DNA from: a virus
DNA length: 37,136 bases
Reading direction: 5' to 3' (one strand)
Virus record (IMG/VR): IMGVR_UViG_3300025133_000317
Span: 1 to 37,136 of that record
Shown here piece by piece: positions 24,556-35,000 of the stretch; within the stretch, counting starts at the first letter, position 1, and every line of letters begins with the position of its first letter. Below the pieces are notes generated by a model. It was given only the letters and a program-made list of their open reading frames with translations. It was not told the origin of the DNA and made no database searches. The position numbers and the translations under genes were made by a program.

Positions 24556-26142
24556 ATGATTAAAAGCGTGATACTTAGAGCTAAATTAAAAAACCTTAAC
24601 GTTATAATAGACCAAGTTTCAAGCGCTGTAAGTAAACAAAGTAACGTTGTTGAGGTTTTAATTTTACCTAAAACAGGGTACAAAATACAACCTGAAGATT
24701 TTTCAGTAGGATATTTACCAAAAGGTGTTGCTCGTATAGATTTTGAAAAAGAAAAAGACTTCGTTATAGCTGTGGTGGTATTAAACGTTGACCAAATCAA
24801 CGACAATAACAATGTTATAGATTTACCGATTAGTGTTAAAGTTAGAGCAACTCATCATGAAGTAGAGATTAGCGAGCACATTGGGGGTAATAGTGATATT
24901 ATAACTACGCATATTACTAACTTTCCAATTAGTAAAATTGCGGGTAAAACCACCTATAAAGTTAAAAATCAATTAGGTAAAAAAACGTTAATATTTACTA
25001 GACGCTTTGTAGTGGTCAATGGAAGTGAGTTTGATAGAAAACCAAGTTTTATTATAAATAAAAACAAAGAAAGGTTTGATGTTGTAACTAAATCAACAAA
25101 AAGAACAGTTGAGTTTAAGGTGTATTATACTTCTCCTGTAGAGATTCTTGATTATGATGAGGTTGAAAGTATAACTTTCTCAACTAATAGTCGTAAAATT
25201 AAACGTAGTGAATCAGCTCCTGTAATGAGTGAAATACCACAAGGTTATAGTCAAGCAGCAACTACAATAACTTATGGGTCTAGTAATGAAAGTGTACAAG
25301 AAGAATCAAATTTTCAAATATACTCTTTTGATGCTGGGCGTAAAATTGGACCTAGTGGTGGTGTTAGAAAAATTAGAATCAAAGGAGTTCCTGGAACACC
25401 ATTTAAACTAATGCTTCAAGATTCAAATTTTAAAACATATAACTTTAAAACAGGTGCTTACGAGGAGGGTGGTGGTATGTTAGAAGCTGTAATACCACGA
25501 CCAAGAATGGGTGTCACATATGGTGAGTATTTGGCTAGTGTAAAAGTACCAAGATCAACCGGCGCGATCTCTTATTCTGATAGACTTATAAAGGACATAC
25601 CAATAGATCATACAAAAATACAATCAGTTGAGTTAGCAAACTTAGAAACAACAGGTAAAACTGATATATTGGAAGCGACTAAAGTTGCCAAGGCAGCTAC
25701 AATAACATTTGGGCTTGATACCACGGGTAGTTTCTCAACTACATTTGAAAACCTTGTGTTTGGTCCGGGTGATTTAGGAACGTCTACTACCGGAAAAGTC
25801 GTTACGTTTAAAGTTAGCGCTCCAGCTGGTTATAGTATAGCTATAGCTAGACAACCTCTCACGGCAACGCCTGGCACTGAGTTTACAGCTTGGACTAGTG
25901 GTGATAAAACAACGCTTCTTTCCGCTGGTAGTAGTGGTACGGTTATAGAAAACGATTGGAGTAATACCCGTGTTATAGCTGGAGATACTGAATCCTCTAC
26001 AATGACTGCAAAAATAAGTCTTGGACCTAGTGATGGTAGAAGCGTCAAGGGTACGATGAATATAGGTACAATGGTTTTTGGAGAAGCTAACAATACTTAT
26101 AATTTAAAATTACTTAATTTCTTAACTTTAACATCCTTATAA
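24556..26142 (+). CDS. Putative tail/virion structural protein, beta-rich, multidomain
   Basis: This is a 528-residue protein. The N-terminal half alternates short strands and charged loops (SNVVEVLILPKTGYKIQPEDFSVGYLPKGVARIDF) and has two Ig-like or fibronectin-like stretches: DFVIAVVVLNVD through HEVEISEH, and FTRRFVVVNGSEFDRKPSFIINKN through FKVYYTSPVEIL. The middle (GRKIGPSGGVRKIRIKGVPGTPFKLML) and the Ser/Thr/Gly-rich C-terminal third also look like beta domains, as in fibre or baseplate components. It has no signal peptide, transmembrane helix or enzyme motif. An A/T leader with AATTAAATT precedes ATG 24556, and the next gene starts one base after its stop. I do not recognise a named family; the structural role is from position. 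Confidence 0.65.
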   Translation: MIKSVILRAKLKNLNVIIDQVSSAVSKQSNVVEVLILPKTGYKIQPEDFSVGYLPKGVARIDFEKEKDFVIAVVVLNVDQINDNNNVIDLPISVKVRATHHEVEISEHIGGNSDIITTHITNFPISKIAGKTTYKVKNQLGKKTLIFTRRFVVVNGSEFDRKPSFIINKNKERFDVVTKSTKRTVEFKVYYTSPVEILDYDEVESITFSTNSRKIKRSESAPVMSEIPQGYSQAATTITYGSSNESVQEESNFQIYSFDAGRKIGPSGGVRKIRIKGVPGTPFKLMLQDSNFKTYNFKTGAYEEGGGMLEAVIPRPRMGVTYGEYLASVKVPRSTGAISYSDRLIKDIPIDHTKIQSVELANLETTGKTDILEATKVAKAATITFGLDTTGSFSTTFENLVFGPGDLGTSTTGKVVTFKVSAPAGYSIAIARQPLTATPGTEFTAWTSGDKTTLLSAGSSGTVIENDWSNTRVIAGDTESSTMTAKISLGPSDGRSVKGTMNIGTMVFGEANNTYNLKLLNFLTLTSL

Positions 26143-26143
26143 T

Positions 26144-26542
26144 ATGGCAATTTTAAATCTATCATTTAATTTTGATATAAACGTGTCGGTTCAGGTAACC
26201 GATCAAATGTATATTACTTTAATTGACAACGGGCAATCGGGTAGAAACCACGTAACAAATATAAATACAAGGCCATTTCCTTACGCGAACGTGTTAGCTG
26301 TTGATCATGATAATAATGTTATAACAATAGATACCTATTCTGGATATAATAATGGAACGCCCAATACACAACTTGGTTGGACTGGAAATATTTTAGACTA
26401 CTACATGTTTTTTACGAAAGACGATAGAGCAAACTCTTCTGGAATACTAGGTTATTATGCCCAAGTAGAATATAGAAACTATAGTACTTTACCAGCAGAA
26501 ATGTTTGCTACTGCAGCCAATTTTTCAGAAAGTAGTAAATAA
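26144..26542 (+). CDS. Small putative structural protein of the tail region
   Basis: This is a 132-residue protein. The N-terminal strand ILNLSFNFDINVSVQVTDQMYIT is followed by a polar variable middle, then DYYMFFTKDDRANSSGILGYYAQVEYRNYSTLPAEMFATAANFSESSK. I recall the N-terminal strand and the GYYA-V-[EF]-N-S...AE-F motif from unnamed structural proteins of diverse marine myo- and podoviruses, where it appears near tail genes. It is compact, probably one beta-sandwich; a tail-decoration or tail-completion role is possible. It is packed one base after the previous stop. Confidence 0.65.
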   Translation: MAILNLSFNFDINVSVQVTDQMYITLIDNGQSGRNHVTNINTRPFPYANVLAVDHDNNVITIDTYSGYNNGTPNTQLGWTGNILDYYMFFTKDDRANSSGILGYYAQVEYRNYSTLPAEMFATAANFSESSK

Positions 26543-26587
26543 AAGTTAAAAACTGTAATAATATGAACAACAAACACACAATATAAT

Positions 26588-29119
26588 ATGGGATTTTTTA
26601 AGAAAGTAGGGAATTTCTTGTTCGGAGATAATAGCGGAAGAAAGAAGGCTGGGAAAGATATGAAAAACTCTATGAAGGCTTTAGACAAGATGACTAAAAA
26701 CTTGGACAACATAGACACTTCAAATCCTTACGCTAACGCTCAAAACGCTTATGCTGGTTTAGAAAATAAAATGGCTGGCATGGATAATGTTTATGATAAA
26801 GCTGAAAACGTTTACGAGGGTAAAATGAAAAATGCTTTTGCTGGTCAGAAAAATGCTTATGAAGGCATGAAGAATGAGTTTGAAGACATGGAAAATGCTT
26901 TTGAAGATTTAACTGTTAATACTCAACAAGCTGAATTTGAAGCTCAACAAAACCAACAGAACCAAGCTAATATATTGTCGCAAATGTCTGGAGCTGCTGG
27001 TGGATCTGGTATTGCGGCTTTAGCTCAATCAATGGCTAACCAAGGTGCTTTACAAGCTCAAAAAGCATCGGCGTCTATTGGCGCTCAAGAGGCACAGAAT
27101 CAAAAAATGGCAGCGCAAGCCGAGGAAAAAATAAACATGGCTACAGCTGGTGAAGGTAGCAAAATACTCATGGCACAAGCTGGAGAGCAATCGAGGCTTG
27201 ATACTCAAAAGCGTTCTGCAGAAATGGATATGCAAAACAAAATACTTGGTGCCGACGAAGCTTTACAAGCGTCAAGACTTGGTGAGGCGTCTAAACTTCA
27301 AATGGCAGAAGCGCAAAATGCTACTAATCTGCAAATGGCTGAAGCGCAAGGTGAGATGGATGTTCAAAAACTAAAAGGTGAGGGCAGTATGTGGAGTACT
27401 GATAAAGAGATTGGTAAAGCAACTACACAAATGGATATGCAGATGAGGAAAGTACAAATGCAAAGCGCTGAAGCAAATGCGCCTAAAGATAAAGGATTCC
27501 TTGGTGGTTTGTTTAGTGATGAAAGATTAAAAGAAAACATAGTGAAAGTTAAACACTCTCACTCTGGAATACCAATATACCACTTTAATTACATAGGTGA
27601 TAAACAAACCTGGAGTGGTACTATGGCTCAAGATCTTTTAAGGTTAGGCAAACAAAACGCTGTTACTATAGCGGAAAATGGTTACTATAAAGTAGATTAT
27701 AATTTAATAGATGTAGACATGAAAAAAGTAAAACCATCACCACTTAAGCAAATAAGAGAAGAACAAGCACAAGCACATAAAGGTATGATGTCTGCTGGAA
27801 TGGACATACTATCTGAAGCCGCTAGACGTAAAAATTGGGAGGAAATACAACAAGAGGCTTTAGCTATTGAACCCGAGGTCATGCAGGCTAGAAAAGCTAC
27901 AGACCAACTACTAATGGATAGTCAAAAGGAAGAACTAGGTGACAACGCTGTTATTATGGAGGTTGGTATTGAGGGTGTTGGTAACGCTCAAAAATACACA
28001 GATTCTTTACATAAACAGCTAGTAGAATATCAAGAAACATTATATAAAGCTCTCACAGAGGAGGATAACAAAACACAAGGTATTGTTAAGCAAAAATTAG
28101 CCATGTGTAAAACTACGATGAATAGGTATAGAGAAGAGACTCAAATTTTTTATGAAAATCATTTTGGACCAGATAGTTTTGTTTCTAAATCTGGATCAAA
28201 ACAACAACTTAGTTTTGGTACTCAGTTATATTGTAAAAATCCAAGTTTAACAATAGTACATGCTACAGCGGAAGATGTTGCTAGCGGTAAGGTTGATGCT
28301 TATAACGATCCGGTTATAGAAGACATGTGTTACGGTATAGTGCAAAATTTCTCAGGTGAGCACGTGCTTGTGAGTGTTACTGCTGGTAATAAAAATGTTC
28401 ACTGGATCAATGCTAATAGAGCTATGGAGTATATTGGGTACGTTCAAGAATATTCTGAAAAAGCCGTTGAAGCTAGAGACGCGAAATCTGTAGTTAAAAT
28501 TGATTTAGGAGGCATAAACTACAAAATGGATATGTTTTTTGGTAGCAATGATGGTAGCGCAACTAAAACACAAGATAGATTAGTAGCTCAATTTTGTTGG
28601 GATACACACTTATTAAAAGATGGTAGTAGCTTTAGACGTCATTTATACGAACATCCTAATATTGAAAACTTAAACTACGGGGGTTTTGATTTTGAAACCA
28701 TGAAATTTAACACAGATCTTGGTCCTGAGGATAAAAATTATTGGTACGACGAAATTAGTCCAATGGATAAATTAAAACTTGTTGATGCTATTTGTAATGT
28801 TGATAGTCCATTTTTTGATATGAAACTTCTTAGAACTTTAGTTAAAGAATATTACACTTACAGAATAGAAAACGCATGGTGGAAGGGTATGGGTTACGAA
28901 GAGGGTAGATTGGAAATAATGAGGTTAAAACAAAAAGAACTTACTAAACAAAGGTTTGCTATGGATAAAGCTAAAGCAGCTGAAGACGGTTTAATGCACT
29001 TTACTTTTGATGGTTCTGTATATCCAACAGGTATGACAAAAGCTAAGCTTAAAAAAATGGAGGAAGAAAAAGCTAATATAGTTAAAAAAGACAACCCAAA
29101 GTCTAACTACGAAAACTAG
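26588..29119 (+). CDS. Virion protein with internal S74-type chaperone domain fused to a second module
   Basis: This is an 843-residue protein. Residues 52-108 are eight heptads. A long Gln/Ala-rich helical region follows (FEAQQNQQNQANILSQMSGA, then LQAQKASASIGAQEAQNQKM). Residues 310-378 are SDERLKENIVKVK through GTMAQDLL to YYKVDYNLIDVDM, a compact version of the peptidase S74 / endosialidase chaperone domain, which normally ends fibres and self-cleaves after its Ser/Asp site. Here it is internal: SPLKQ at about 385-389 opens a new 460-residue module with helices, then an alpha/beta part (TIVHATAEDVASGK ... VLVSVTAGNKNVHWINAN) and a charged C-terminus. In relatives I recall these as separate genes. 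If S74 cleavage occurs, the second module would be released. It is probably tail or ejected cargo. Confidence 0.7.
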   Translation: MGFFKKVGNFLFGDNSGRKKAGKDMKNSMKALDKMTKNLDNIDTSNPYANAQNAYAGLENKMAGMDNVYDKAENVYEGKMKNAFAGQKNAYEGMKNEFEDMENAFEDLTVNTQQAEFEAQQNQQNQANILSQMSGAAGGSGIAALAQSMANQGALQAQKASASIGAQEAQNQKMAAQAEEKINMATAGEGSKILMAQAGEQSRLDTQKRSAEMDMQNKILGADEALQASRLGEASKLQMAEAQNATNLQMAEAQGEMDVQKLKGEGSMWSTDKEIGKATTQMDMQMRKVQMQSAEANAPKDKGFLGGLFSDERLKENIVKVKHSHSGIPIYHFNYIGDKQTWSGTMAQDLLRLGKQNAVTIAENGYYKVDYNLIDVDMKKVKPSPLKQIREEQAQAHKGMMSAGMDILSEAARRKNWEEIQQEALAIEPEVMQARKATDQLLMDSQKEELGDNAVIMEVGIEGVGNAQKYTDSLHKQLVEYQETLYKALTEEDNKTQGIVKQKLAMCKTTMNRYREETQIFYENHFGPDSFVSKSGSKQQLSFGTQLYCKNPSLTIVHATAEDVASGKVDAYNDPVIEDMCYGIVQNFSGEHVLVSVTAGNKNVHWINANRAMEYIGYVQEYSEKAVEARDAKSVVKIDLGGINYKMDMFFGSNDGSATKTQDRLVAQFCWDTHLLKDGSSFRRHLYEHPNIENLNYGGFDFETMKFNTDLGPEDKNYWYDEISPMDKLKLVDAICNVDSPFFDMKLLRTLVKEYYTYRIENAWWKGMGYEEGRLEIMRLKQKELTKQRFAMDKAKAAEDGLMHFTFDGSVYPTGMTKAKLKKMEEEKANIVKKDNPKSNYEN
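26741..26911 (+). repeat. Eight heptad repeats (N-[AVKE]-[YFM]-x-[GDK])
   Basis: Residues 52-108 consist of eight 7-residue units with one skip residue (Met) after the fourth: QNAYAGL, ENKMAGM, DNVYDKA, ENVYEGK, then KNAFAGQ, KNAYEGM, KNEFEDM, ENAFEDL. An aromatic or Met at position 4 and Asn at position 2 are the most constant. This looks like a trimeric or parallel coiled coil. Codons differ between units, so it is an old protein-level repeat. Confidence 0.75.
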
Positions 29120-29122
29120 TAT

Positions 29123-32011
29123 ATGCCTAAAATAAAAATATATATAGACGCACAAGGAAACGAACATAGAGTCGGGCCTAATAGCGAGAAAAGATTTCTT
29201 GAAGAAAACGATGGTGCTAAATTTATTAAGGATGAATATATTTTTGGAGAAGATAAAGATGTAAACGAATTAACAAACTCTGAAAATTTTGAACTCAAAG
29301 GTTTGTTAAAAAAGAAAGAAGATGAAGAAGAACCACCACCAGAAGTTTCTTACCGATATGTTACAGCCGGGGAAGGTGACGATTTTAAATCAGGTTGGCA
29401 AAAAATAACGCTTGAAGGACCTACTGGTAAAGAAAGAGTTGAACCTGTTAAGCAGGAAGAGGTTCCAGATGAGTTTTACAACGACCACATCCAAACACAA
29501 AAACAACGGCATGAAGACGGAGAAGATCTTCACCAATCAGAGGTAATGGAAATTTACCGACCAACTAGAGATGAGGTTAAAGAAAATAATAAGTTAATTA
29601 AAGAAGGTATGGATACATACCTAGCTATAACTAAAAAAAGAATTCCTACACCTCCAAGAACACAAACAACTCTACCTCAAAATGCTATGATTGGAGACGG
29701 GGATGGTGGTGATTCTTATATTCAAGGTAATATTACGTCTAGTACCAAAGAAGCAAAAGAATATGAAAAAAGAGCTAATGCTCATAACTTAGAGCAAAGA
29801 AACAACAACGAGTCAAAGTACGCTGAGTATTACAAAAAAGCACAAAAACAACTAAAAAACCTGGGCAAAGGAACTTCGGAAGAAGAAATTATGGCTCAAG
29901 CAATGGAGTTGGCTGCTGGAGATTATAGAGCTGATTATATTGCAAGAAAATTACGAAAGCAAGCTGAGGAGCAAAGCGACACGTTTACTGATGGTATTTT
30001 AATATCAGACGATAAAGAAAAAACTGATCAAGATATACTAGACTATCAAAAACAAATTGCTATTGGTGTAGATGGGGGTGGCGAACCGGTTTATGGCCCT
30101 AAGTTAACTAAATCTATTAACGAAACGCGATTAGCAGAGACTACACTAGAAAAAAATGCTATAAAAATAAAAGAGCAAAAAGTTAAAATTGACGAAGCTA
30201 AGAAGTTTTGGAAAGATCAATATGATGAAGTGGAAGCTGAGATGAAAAATTATACTAACGTACCGTCTACCATAAGTACTTTAAATAATCTAAACAAACA
30301 ACTAGAGGCTTTCAACAAAAAAGCAGAAGACGGTGGGTTGCCCGAAAAAGAATACAATGAGTATAAAGCTTTAGTAGATAAGTATAATGACATATACTCT
30401 ACAAATAAGAGTGATATAGATTCTTATATAAAACTTCAAAAAAAATATCAAGACATAGATTTTGACTACAGATCACAGGAAACTAAAAATGGTAAAAGCA
30501 CTATAGATGATTTAATTGTAAATTATAATACCTCGCTTAGTGATCAAAACGATACGTACAAGGCATATCAAATGTTGATTAATGATCAAAATGGAATGAT
30601 TGAAGATTCCGGAGATATGGCGGCTTATATAGATATTGTTGGTAGAAATCACAATAACGTTGCTCAGCTTGGCGGTATTCTTACAAATGGTCTTATTGAA
30701 ATTGGTATGACTGTTGAAACTGTAAAACACCAATTAAACCCTAGAATTTTAATTGCTGATGGTTTAAAAGAATATTATAAAGGTGATCCTGAAGAAGCAC
30801 CAGAGATGGTTAAGGGTTTTTTGGCGGCTAGTGACTACGCAAATATTCCTAGAGATAAGATTCGTCGAGGTGTTGAAGGTGTTCAAGATTATTTAACAGG
30901 TGGTCTTCAAAAAAGAATAGAGTGGAAAGACTTGGGTGATGGAGTTGATGATACTTACGAATGGGGTGAATATGTGTTGGGCGCCGCTTCTGATTTTGTA
31001 CCACAATTAGCTTTAATGACAGTAGCTCCTCAAGCATCGCTTTATATTTTAGCCACATCAGCTGCTGGTGGTAAATACGAACAGCTAAAAGAAGAAAACA
31101 AACACGGCGCTGATTATTCAATGGCTGAAATGTACTTTGCTTCAGGACTCTCTGGGGTTGTAGAGTTTGGAACAGAAAGAGTCACACTTGGTTTACTAAA
31201 CAAAACAGGGGTGGGCTTAAAAAATATGCAGAACCTAGGGTTTAAGGAGGGTGTAAAAAGATTAGTAAACCCAATGTTTATAGGTAGAGGTTTGTATGGA
31301 GTAGGTAGCGAAGCAGGAAGTGAGGTGGCGGCAAAAATATTTGGTGATAACCTTGGTGATAAGTTGCTTGGCAAAAACGTTAGTATACTTGATGGTATAG
31401 ACGAGGCTGGTTTTAATGGGTTGATTATGGGTAAAATAGTAAAATCTCCAATAATTGCCAAGGCCGTTATATCGCCTTTTATGCGACCAAGTGATCAGGC
31501 TATTTTTGATAAAAACGATGCTAAGATTATAGAAATAGAAAAAGCATTGTCAAATCCTGATATATCAGATGGTACAAGATCTTTGTTAGAAGAGCAATTA
31601 AATGCGGTTATAGCTGAAAATAATAACGTATATTCTAGAATCATCGATAACACTGATGAGATGACTAAGGATGAGTATAAGATAATACAAGAGGCTGATA
31701 AAAGCTTAAATGATTCAAAAGAAGCTATTGAAGTTATAAAAGCGGATAATACTCTAAGTCTTACTGATCAAGCTAAGCTTATTAAAGAAGTAACAGATGC
31801 TTATTACAAAAAAAATAAACTAAAAAACGAAACTTTAAAAGAAATAAATCTTCGTAACGATATAAAGGCGGCCGAAAAAGGACTTAAAAAGCTAGATCCT
31901 AACGCGAGGCTTGAGGGAATAGATACTAGAAGAGAGTTTCAAAAAAGATATGAGGAAGTAACAGGCAAGAAAATGATGTTACAAACAAAGATGCTTTCTT
32001 TGATCCTATAA
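29123..32011 (+). CDS. Giant multidomain ejected-type protein, N-terminal part (frame interrupted)
   Basis: The frame is 962 residues long, with a natural end near residue 948. It opens MPKIKIYIDAQGNEHRVGPN, followed by an acidic, disordered region and long coiled coils (residues 200-450: KYAEYYKKAQKQLKNLGKG, EKNAIKIKEQKVKIDEAKKF). Residues about 615-695 are hydrophobic and small-residue rich: YVLGAASDFVPQLALMTVAP, then ILATSAAGGKYEQLKEENKHGADYSMAEMYFASGLSG. This is typical of phage internal or ejection proteins that enter the membrane (recollection). Helical segments follow, up to YEEVTGK. After that the frame gives KKMMLQTKMLSLIL and stops, while an adjacent frame continues in homologous-looking sequence to the window end. 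Read as one gene with the 31969-37136 part. Confidence 0.75.
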   Translation: MPKIKIYIDAQGNEHRVGPNSEKRFLEENDGAKFIKDEYIFGEDKDVNELTNSENFELKGLLKKKEDEEEPPPEVSYRYVTAGEGDDFKSGWQKITLEGPTGKERVEPVKQEEVPDEFYNDHIQTQKQRHEDGEDLHQSEVMEIYRPTRDEVKENNKLIKEGMDTYLAITKKRIPTPPRTQTTLPQNAMIGDGDGGDSYIQGNITSSTKEAKEYEKRANAHNLEQRNNNESKYAEYYKKAQKQLKNLGKGTSEEEIMAQAMELAAGDYRADYIARKLRKQAEEQSDTFTDGILISDDKEKTDQDILDYQKQIAIGVDGGGEPVYGPKLTKSINETRLAETTLEKNAIKIKEQKVKIDEAKKFWKDQYDEVEAEMKNYTNVPSTISTLNNLNKQLEAFNKKAEDGGLPEKEYNEYKALVDKYNDIYSTNKSDIDSYIKLQKKYQDIDFDYRSQETKNGKSTIDDLIVNYNTSLSDQNDTYKAYQMLINDQNGMIEDSGDMAAYIDIVGRNHNNVAQLGGILTNGLIEIGMTVETVKHQLNPRILIADGLKEYYKGDPEEAPEMVKGFLAASDYANIPRDKIRRGVEGVQDYLTGGLQKRIEWKDLGDGVDDTYEWGEYVLGAASDFVPQLALMTVAPQASLYILATSAAGGKYEQLKEENKHGADYSMAEMYFASGLSGVVEFGTERVTLGLLNKTGVGLKNMQNLGFKEGVKRLVNPMFIGRGLYGVGSEAGSEVAAKIFGDNLGDKLLGKNVSILDGIDEAGFNGLIMGKIVKSPIIAKAVISPFMRPSDQAIFDKNDAKIIEIEKALSNPDISDGTRSLLEEQLNAVIAENNNVYSRIIDNTDEMTKDEYKIIQEADKSLNDSKEAIEVIKADNTLSLTDQAKLIKEVTDAYYKKNKLKNETLKEINLRNDIKAAEKGLKKLDPNARLEGIDTRREFQKRYEEVTGKKMMLQTKMLSLIL
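31954..32011 (+). other. Apparent -1 frameshift joining the two halves of the giant gene
   Basis: Frame 1 is closed by TGA at 31951 and open afterwards to the edge; frame 2 closes at TAA 32009-32011. The join must fall between 31954 and 32008, most simply at AAGAAAA (31967-31973), giving ...EEVTGK-ENDVTNKDAFFDP. One missing A in that run restores a single frame. There is no canonical X-XXY-YYZ slippery heptamer, so an assembly or sequencing indel is likelier than programmed shifting. Confidence 0.75.
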
Positions 32012-35000
32012 GTGGCGATGCTTATGTAAACAAAACAAGAGCCAAACAAGTTGGAGCCGTGTCGGCTGGATCACACGAGTTGTTACACAAAATAATGAAA
32101 AATGTTTTGAATGGCGCTGATGGTAAATTAACCAATAAAGGCAAAACGTTGATTGATAATTTTTTAAATAGTATACCAGCTAAGCATAGGGTTATAATAC
32201 AAAAAAGAATAGAAGATAACTATAAATATGAGCGTGGTCCAAATAGAGAGATAATAAAAGAGAAAGACCCAATGGAGTACTATGAAGAGTATTTAAACTC
32301 CTACTCAGACGCTATTAGAAAAAAAGAAATTAATCCAAAAGACGGGGATTTATTGGGTGTTGGTAGAAAGATAAGAGACTTCTTTTCACAAACAGGTTAT
32401 GAAAACTTAAAGTTTAACAGTGGAAGAGATGTAAAAAACTTTTTAAAAGATTATGCAGCTGACATTAAATCAGGTGAAGTTAGAGAATCAATATTAGCTG
32501 TTGGACAAGGAGATGGTGCTAAAATTGGAGAAGCCAAGTTTTCTGAATCAGCATTTGAAGATGCTAGTGTTGTTGAGGATTTAGGTTTAAAAGATAGTAC
32601 CGCTAAGATTGTCGAAAAGAACAAAAAGATTAATGATGTTATATTAAGAGAGGGCATTAAAGATAAAGATGGCAATATAATGGCATCTCCTAATATGCAA
32701 AAAGCTTTAGCAGAAAACAATTTGCCTAGAGCGTTTGCTTTAGCTAAACAAGCTGCTGGAAAAGCTAACGATCTTACATTAGAAGAGGCTTTAAAAATGA
32801 ACGATGTTATGGAGTGGTATAGTGAGTATGCTTTAAAACTTACTGAACTAGCTAGAACATATAGAGCTGTAAAAGATGGCAAGCAAGTTCCTTTTGGAGC
32901 TTATATGAATACTTTATTACCAGTAAAATATTCTGGTATATTAACCAAACTAAAAAATAAAGTTGAAGCATCTAGTATGTCAGATGAGGCTACAGCTAAA
33001 ATAGTTGGGAAAATGGCTGTTCCAACTGAAACCTTGTCTAATAATGAGGTTGAAGGTAAAAAAGTAGCTTTAAATACTATAGGAGAACAAGAAACTCAAA
33101 AGCGACTTGTTAATATAGCCAAAGAAGATCCTTCTCTTTCTAAGTTACGTAAATATAAAGAGGTTAAAGGTGAGCTAGTTGCTCATAATAAACCAAAGAA
33201 AAAATCTAATAGAAAACCAACTGGAAAACTATATGGAGCTTTAGAAGCCGTGTCAGAAGGAATATTTGGAGTTGAAGCAGCGAGAATATTACAAGAAAAA
33301 GATTTGAATACTGAACAAAGAAAAGCGGCTCAAGATGTAATATTAGCTAAAACAAATGAGATAATAGCCATGATGCCATTTGGTACCACGGCTAGTGGAG
33401 ATGCTACTGGTGTTGCAAATACTAAATTAAGTGTATTTTATAAAAAAGGAGCTAGAACTAAAATGACAGCTACTGGCACTGGTAAAGGTTTGGCTACTCA
33501 AGTAAAACAAAATATTGATCCTACTAAGTTTAGAGAATTAGTTGGGCTCGTAAAAGGTGGTCGTATAAATAATACGTCTGTTGATGGTAGTATTAGAGCT
33601 ATAATAGTTCAAGTTGCAACTATAGCTTCTAATCAAGCCATAAGACAAGTTTATGGTCCAGAAACATTACCGCTTAAAGATGGTAAAGCTTCTACTATGT
33701 TCTCCGAAACATATCAACAACCATTTTTACAAGAAATGGGTGAGCTTAGTAGAGCTATGCAAAAAGAGCAAGGTAGTTGGACTTCTATATTAAAAAGATT
33801 TGGGCTCACACCGATAAACATGAAGACGGAAAATGGAAGGCATGAGATGGAGTTATGGGTGTTTGGCACTGCAAATCAATACCTACCGTTAATCTTTTTT
33901 CAACATAGCGGTAATTGGACAGGCACAACAGAAGGTGCTCTTGAGGGTGATGGTACAGAGATCAGGTTGCACAAGGGTAATTACTTATACAAAAACACAA
34001 AAGAACTAAACGAGGCTATAGACTACTATATACAAGATGGTAGAATGTGGCAGGGAGAAGCTATGTCGGAACAAGATAAGGCAGATATTGCTATGGCTTT
34101 AAAAAGAGAATCTTTAAGTGATAAAACTCTTAAAAATGAAGAAGCAAAAAGAAGTAAAGAAAGGGGCTTTGAGTTAATCTGGAAGCAGTTTAATAAAATG
34201 GTCGAAGATAACCCAAACAACCTTCCTTACATAGCGGCTTTATTAAGTTCTTCTAGTGCTTATCAAGGTCATTTCATGAGAACTGGGTCTACTTATGAGT
34301 TTAAAAATTTAGAAGACGGCGCAACAGTTGAGGAGCATCAACAACCAGCTACTGACTTAGCTAAGTTTTTATTTAATAGATTAGCTCAAAAGAATTTATT
34401 TGAAGGTGATACTTTTAAGAACGCAGTAGCGGGATACCAACAAGGAAAACTCTTAAAAATTGATGATAAAAAATTAATTAATAAAAAAGAAGGTTGGAGC
34501 TATCAGTCTAACGCTGGGGAATTTATGTACCCTATATTTGCTGGGAAAATGCCTATTTGGGTTAGATATTTTAACCCAAAGGTTAATGGTAATAATGGTG
34601 GTATAAATCCTAACTCTTATAAATTAGCTAATGGAAATACCATAGCACAAGAATATGGTGTTAATGTGGATGCTAAATTAACAAACCCTATAGTTATTGC
34701 TAAGCAGCAGGATTTATTATATCAAATATTCACAGGACAAATAACCCAAGCCCAAGCGGCTAAAACAATAGATAGTGTTGCTAACGCTAAGTTTAGTTCT
34801 ACTATTGAGTCTGATATGAACTTGGATAAAGCCGCAAAATTTTCTAGAACAGTTAATCCAGCTAAAGGTATATCTGTATTAGATTTTGACGACACGTTAG
34901 CTACAAGTAAGTCTTTAGTTGAGTCTACGTCACCTGATGGTACAGTTAGAAAACTAACAGCAGAACAGTTTGCTAAAGAAGGTGCTGATTTACTAGATCA

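Noticed and set aside
26563-26586. Seven-codon mini frame (MNNKHTI) just before the S74 gene
   Set aside because: It could be a leader peptide, since its stop is one base before ATG 26588, but one short frame in an A/T-rich gap is expected by chance.
31967-31975. Programmed -1 frameshift signal
   Set aside because: AAGAAAA does not fit a canonical slippery heptamer in the reading frame, and I see no clear stem-loop just downstream; a single-base indel is simpler.
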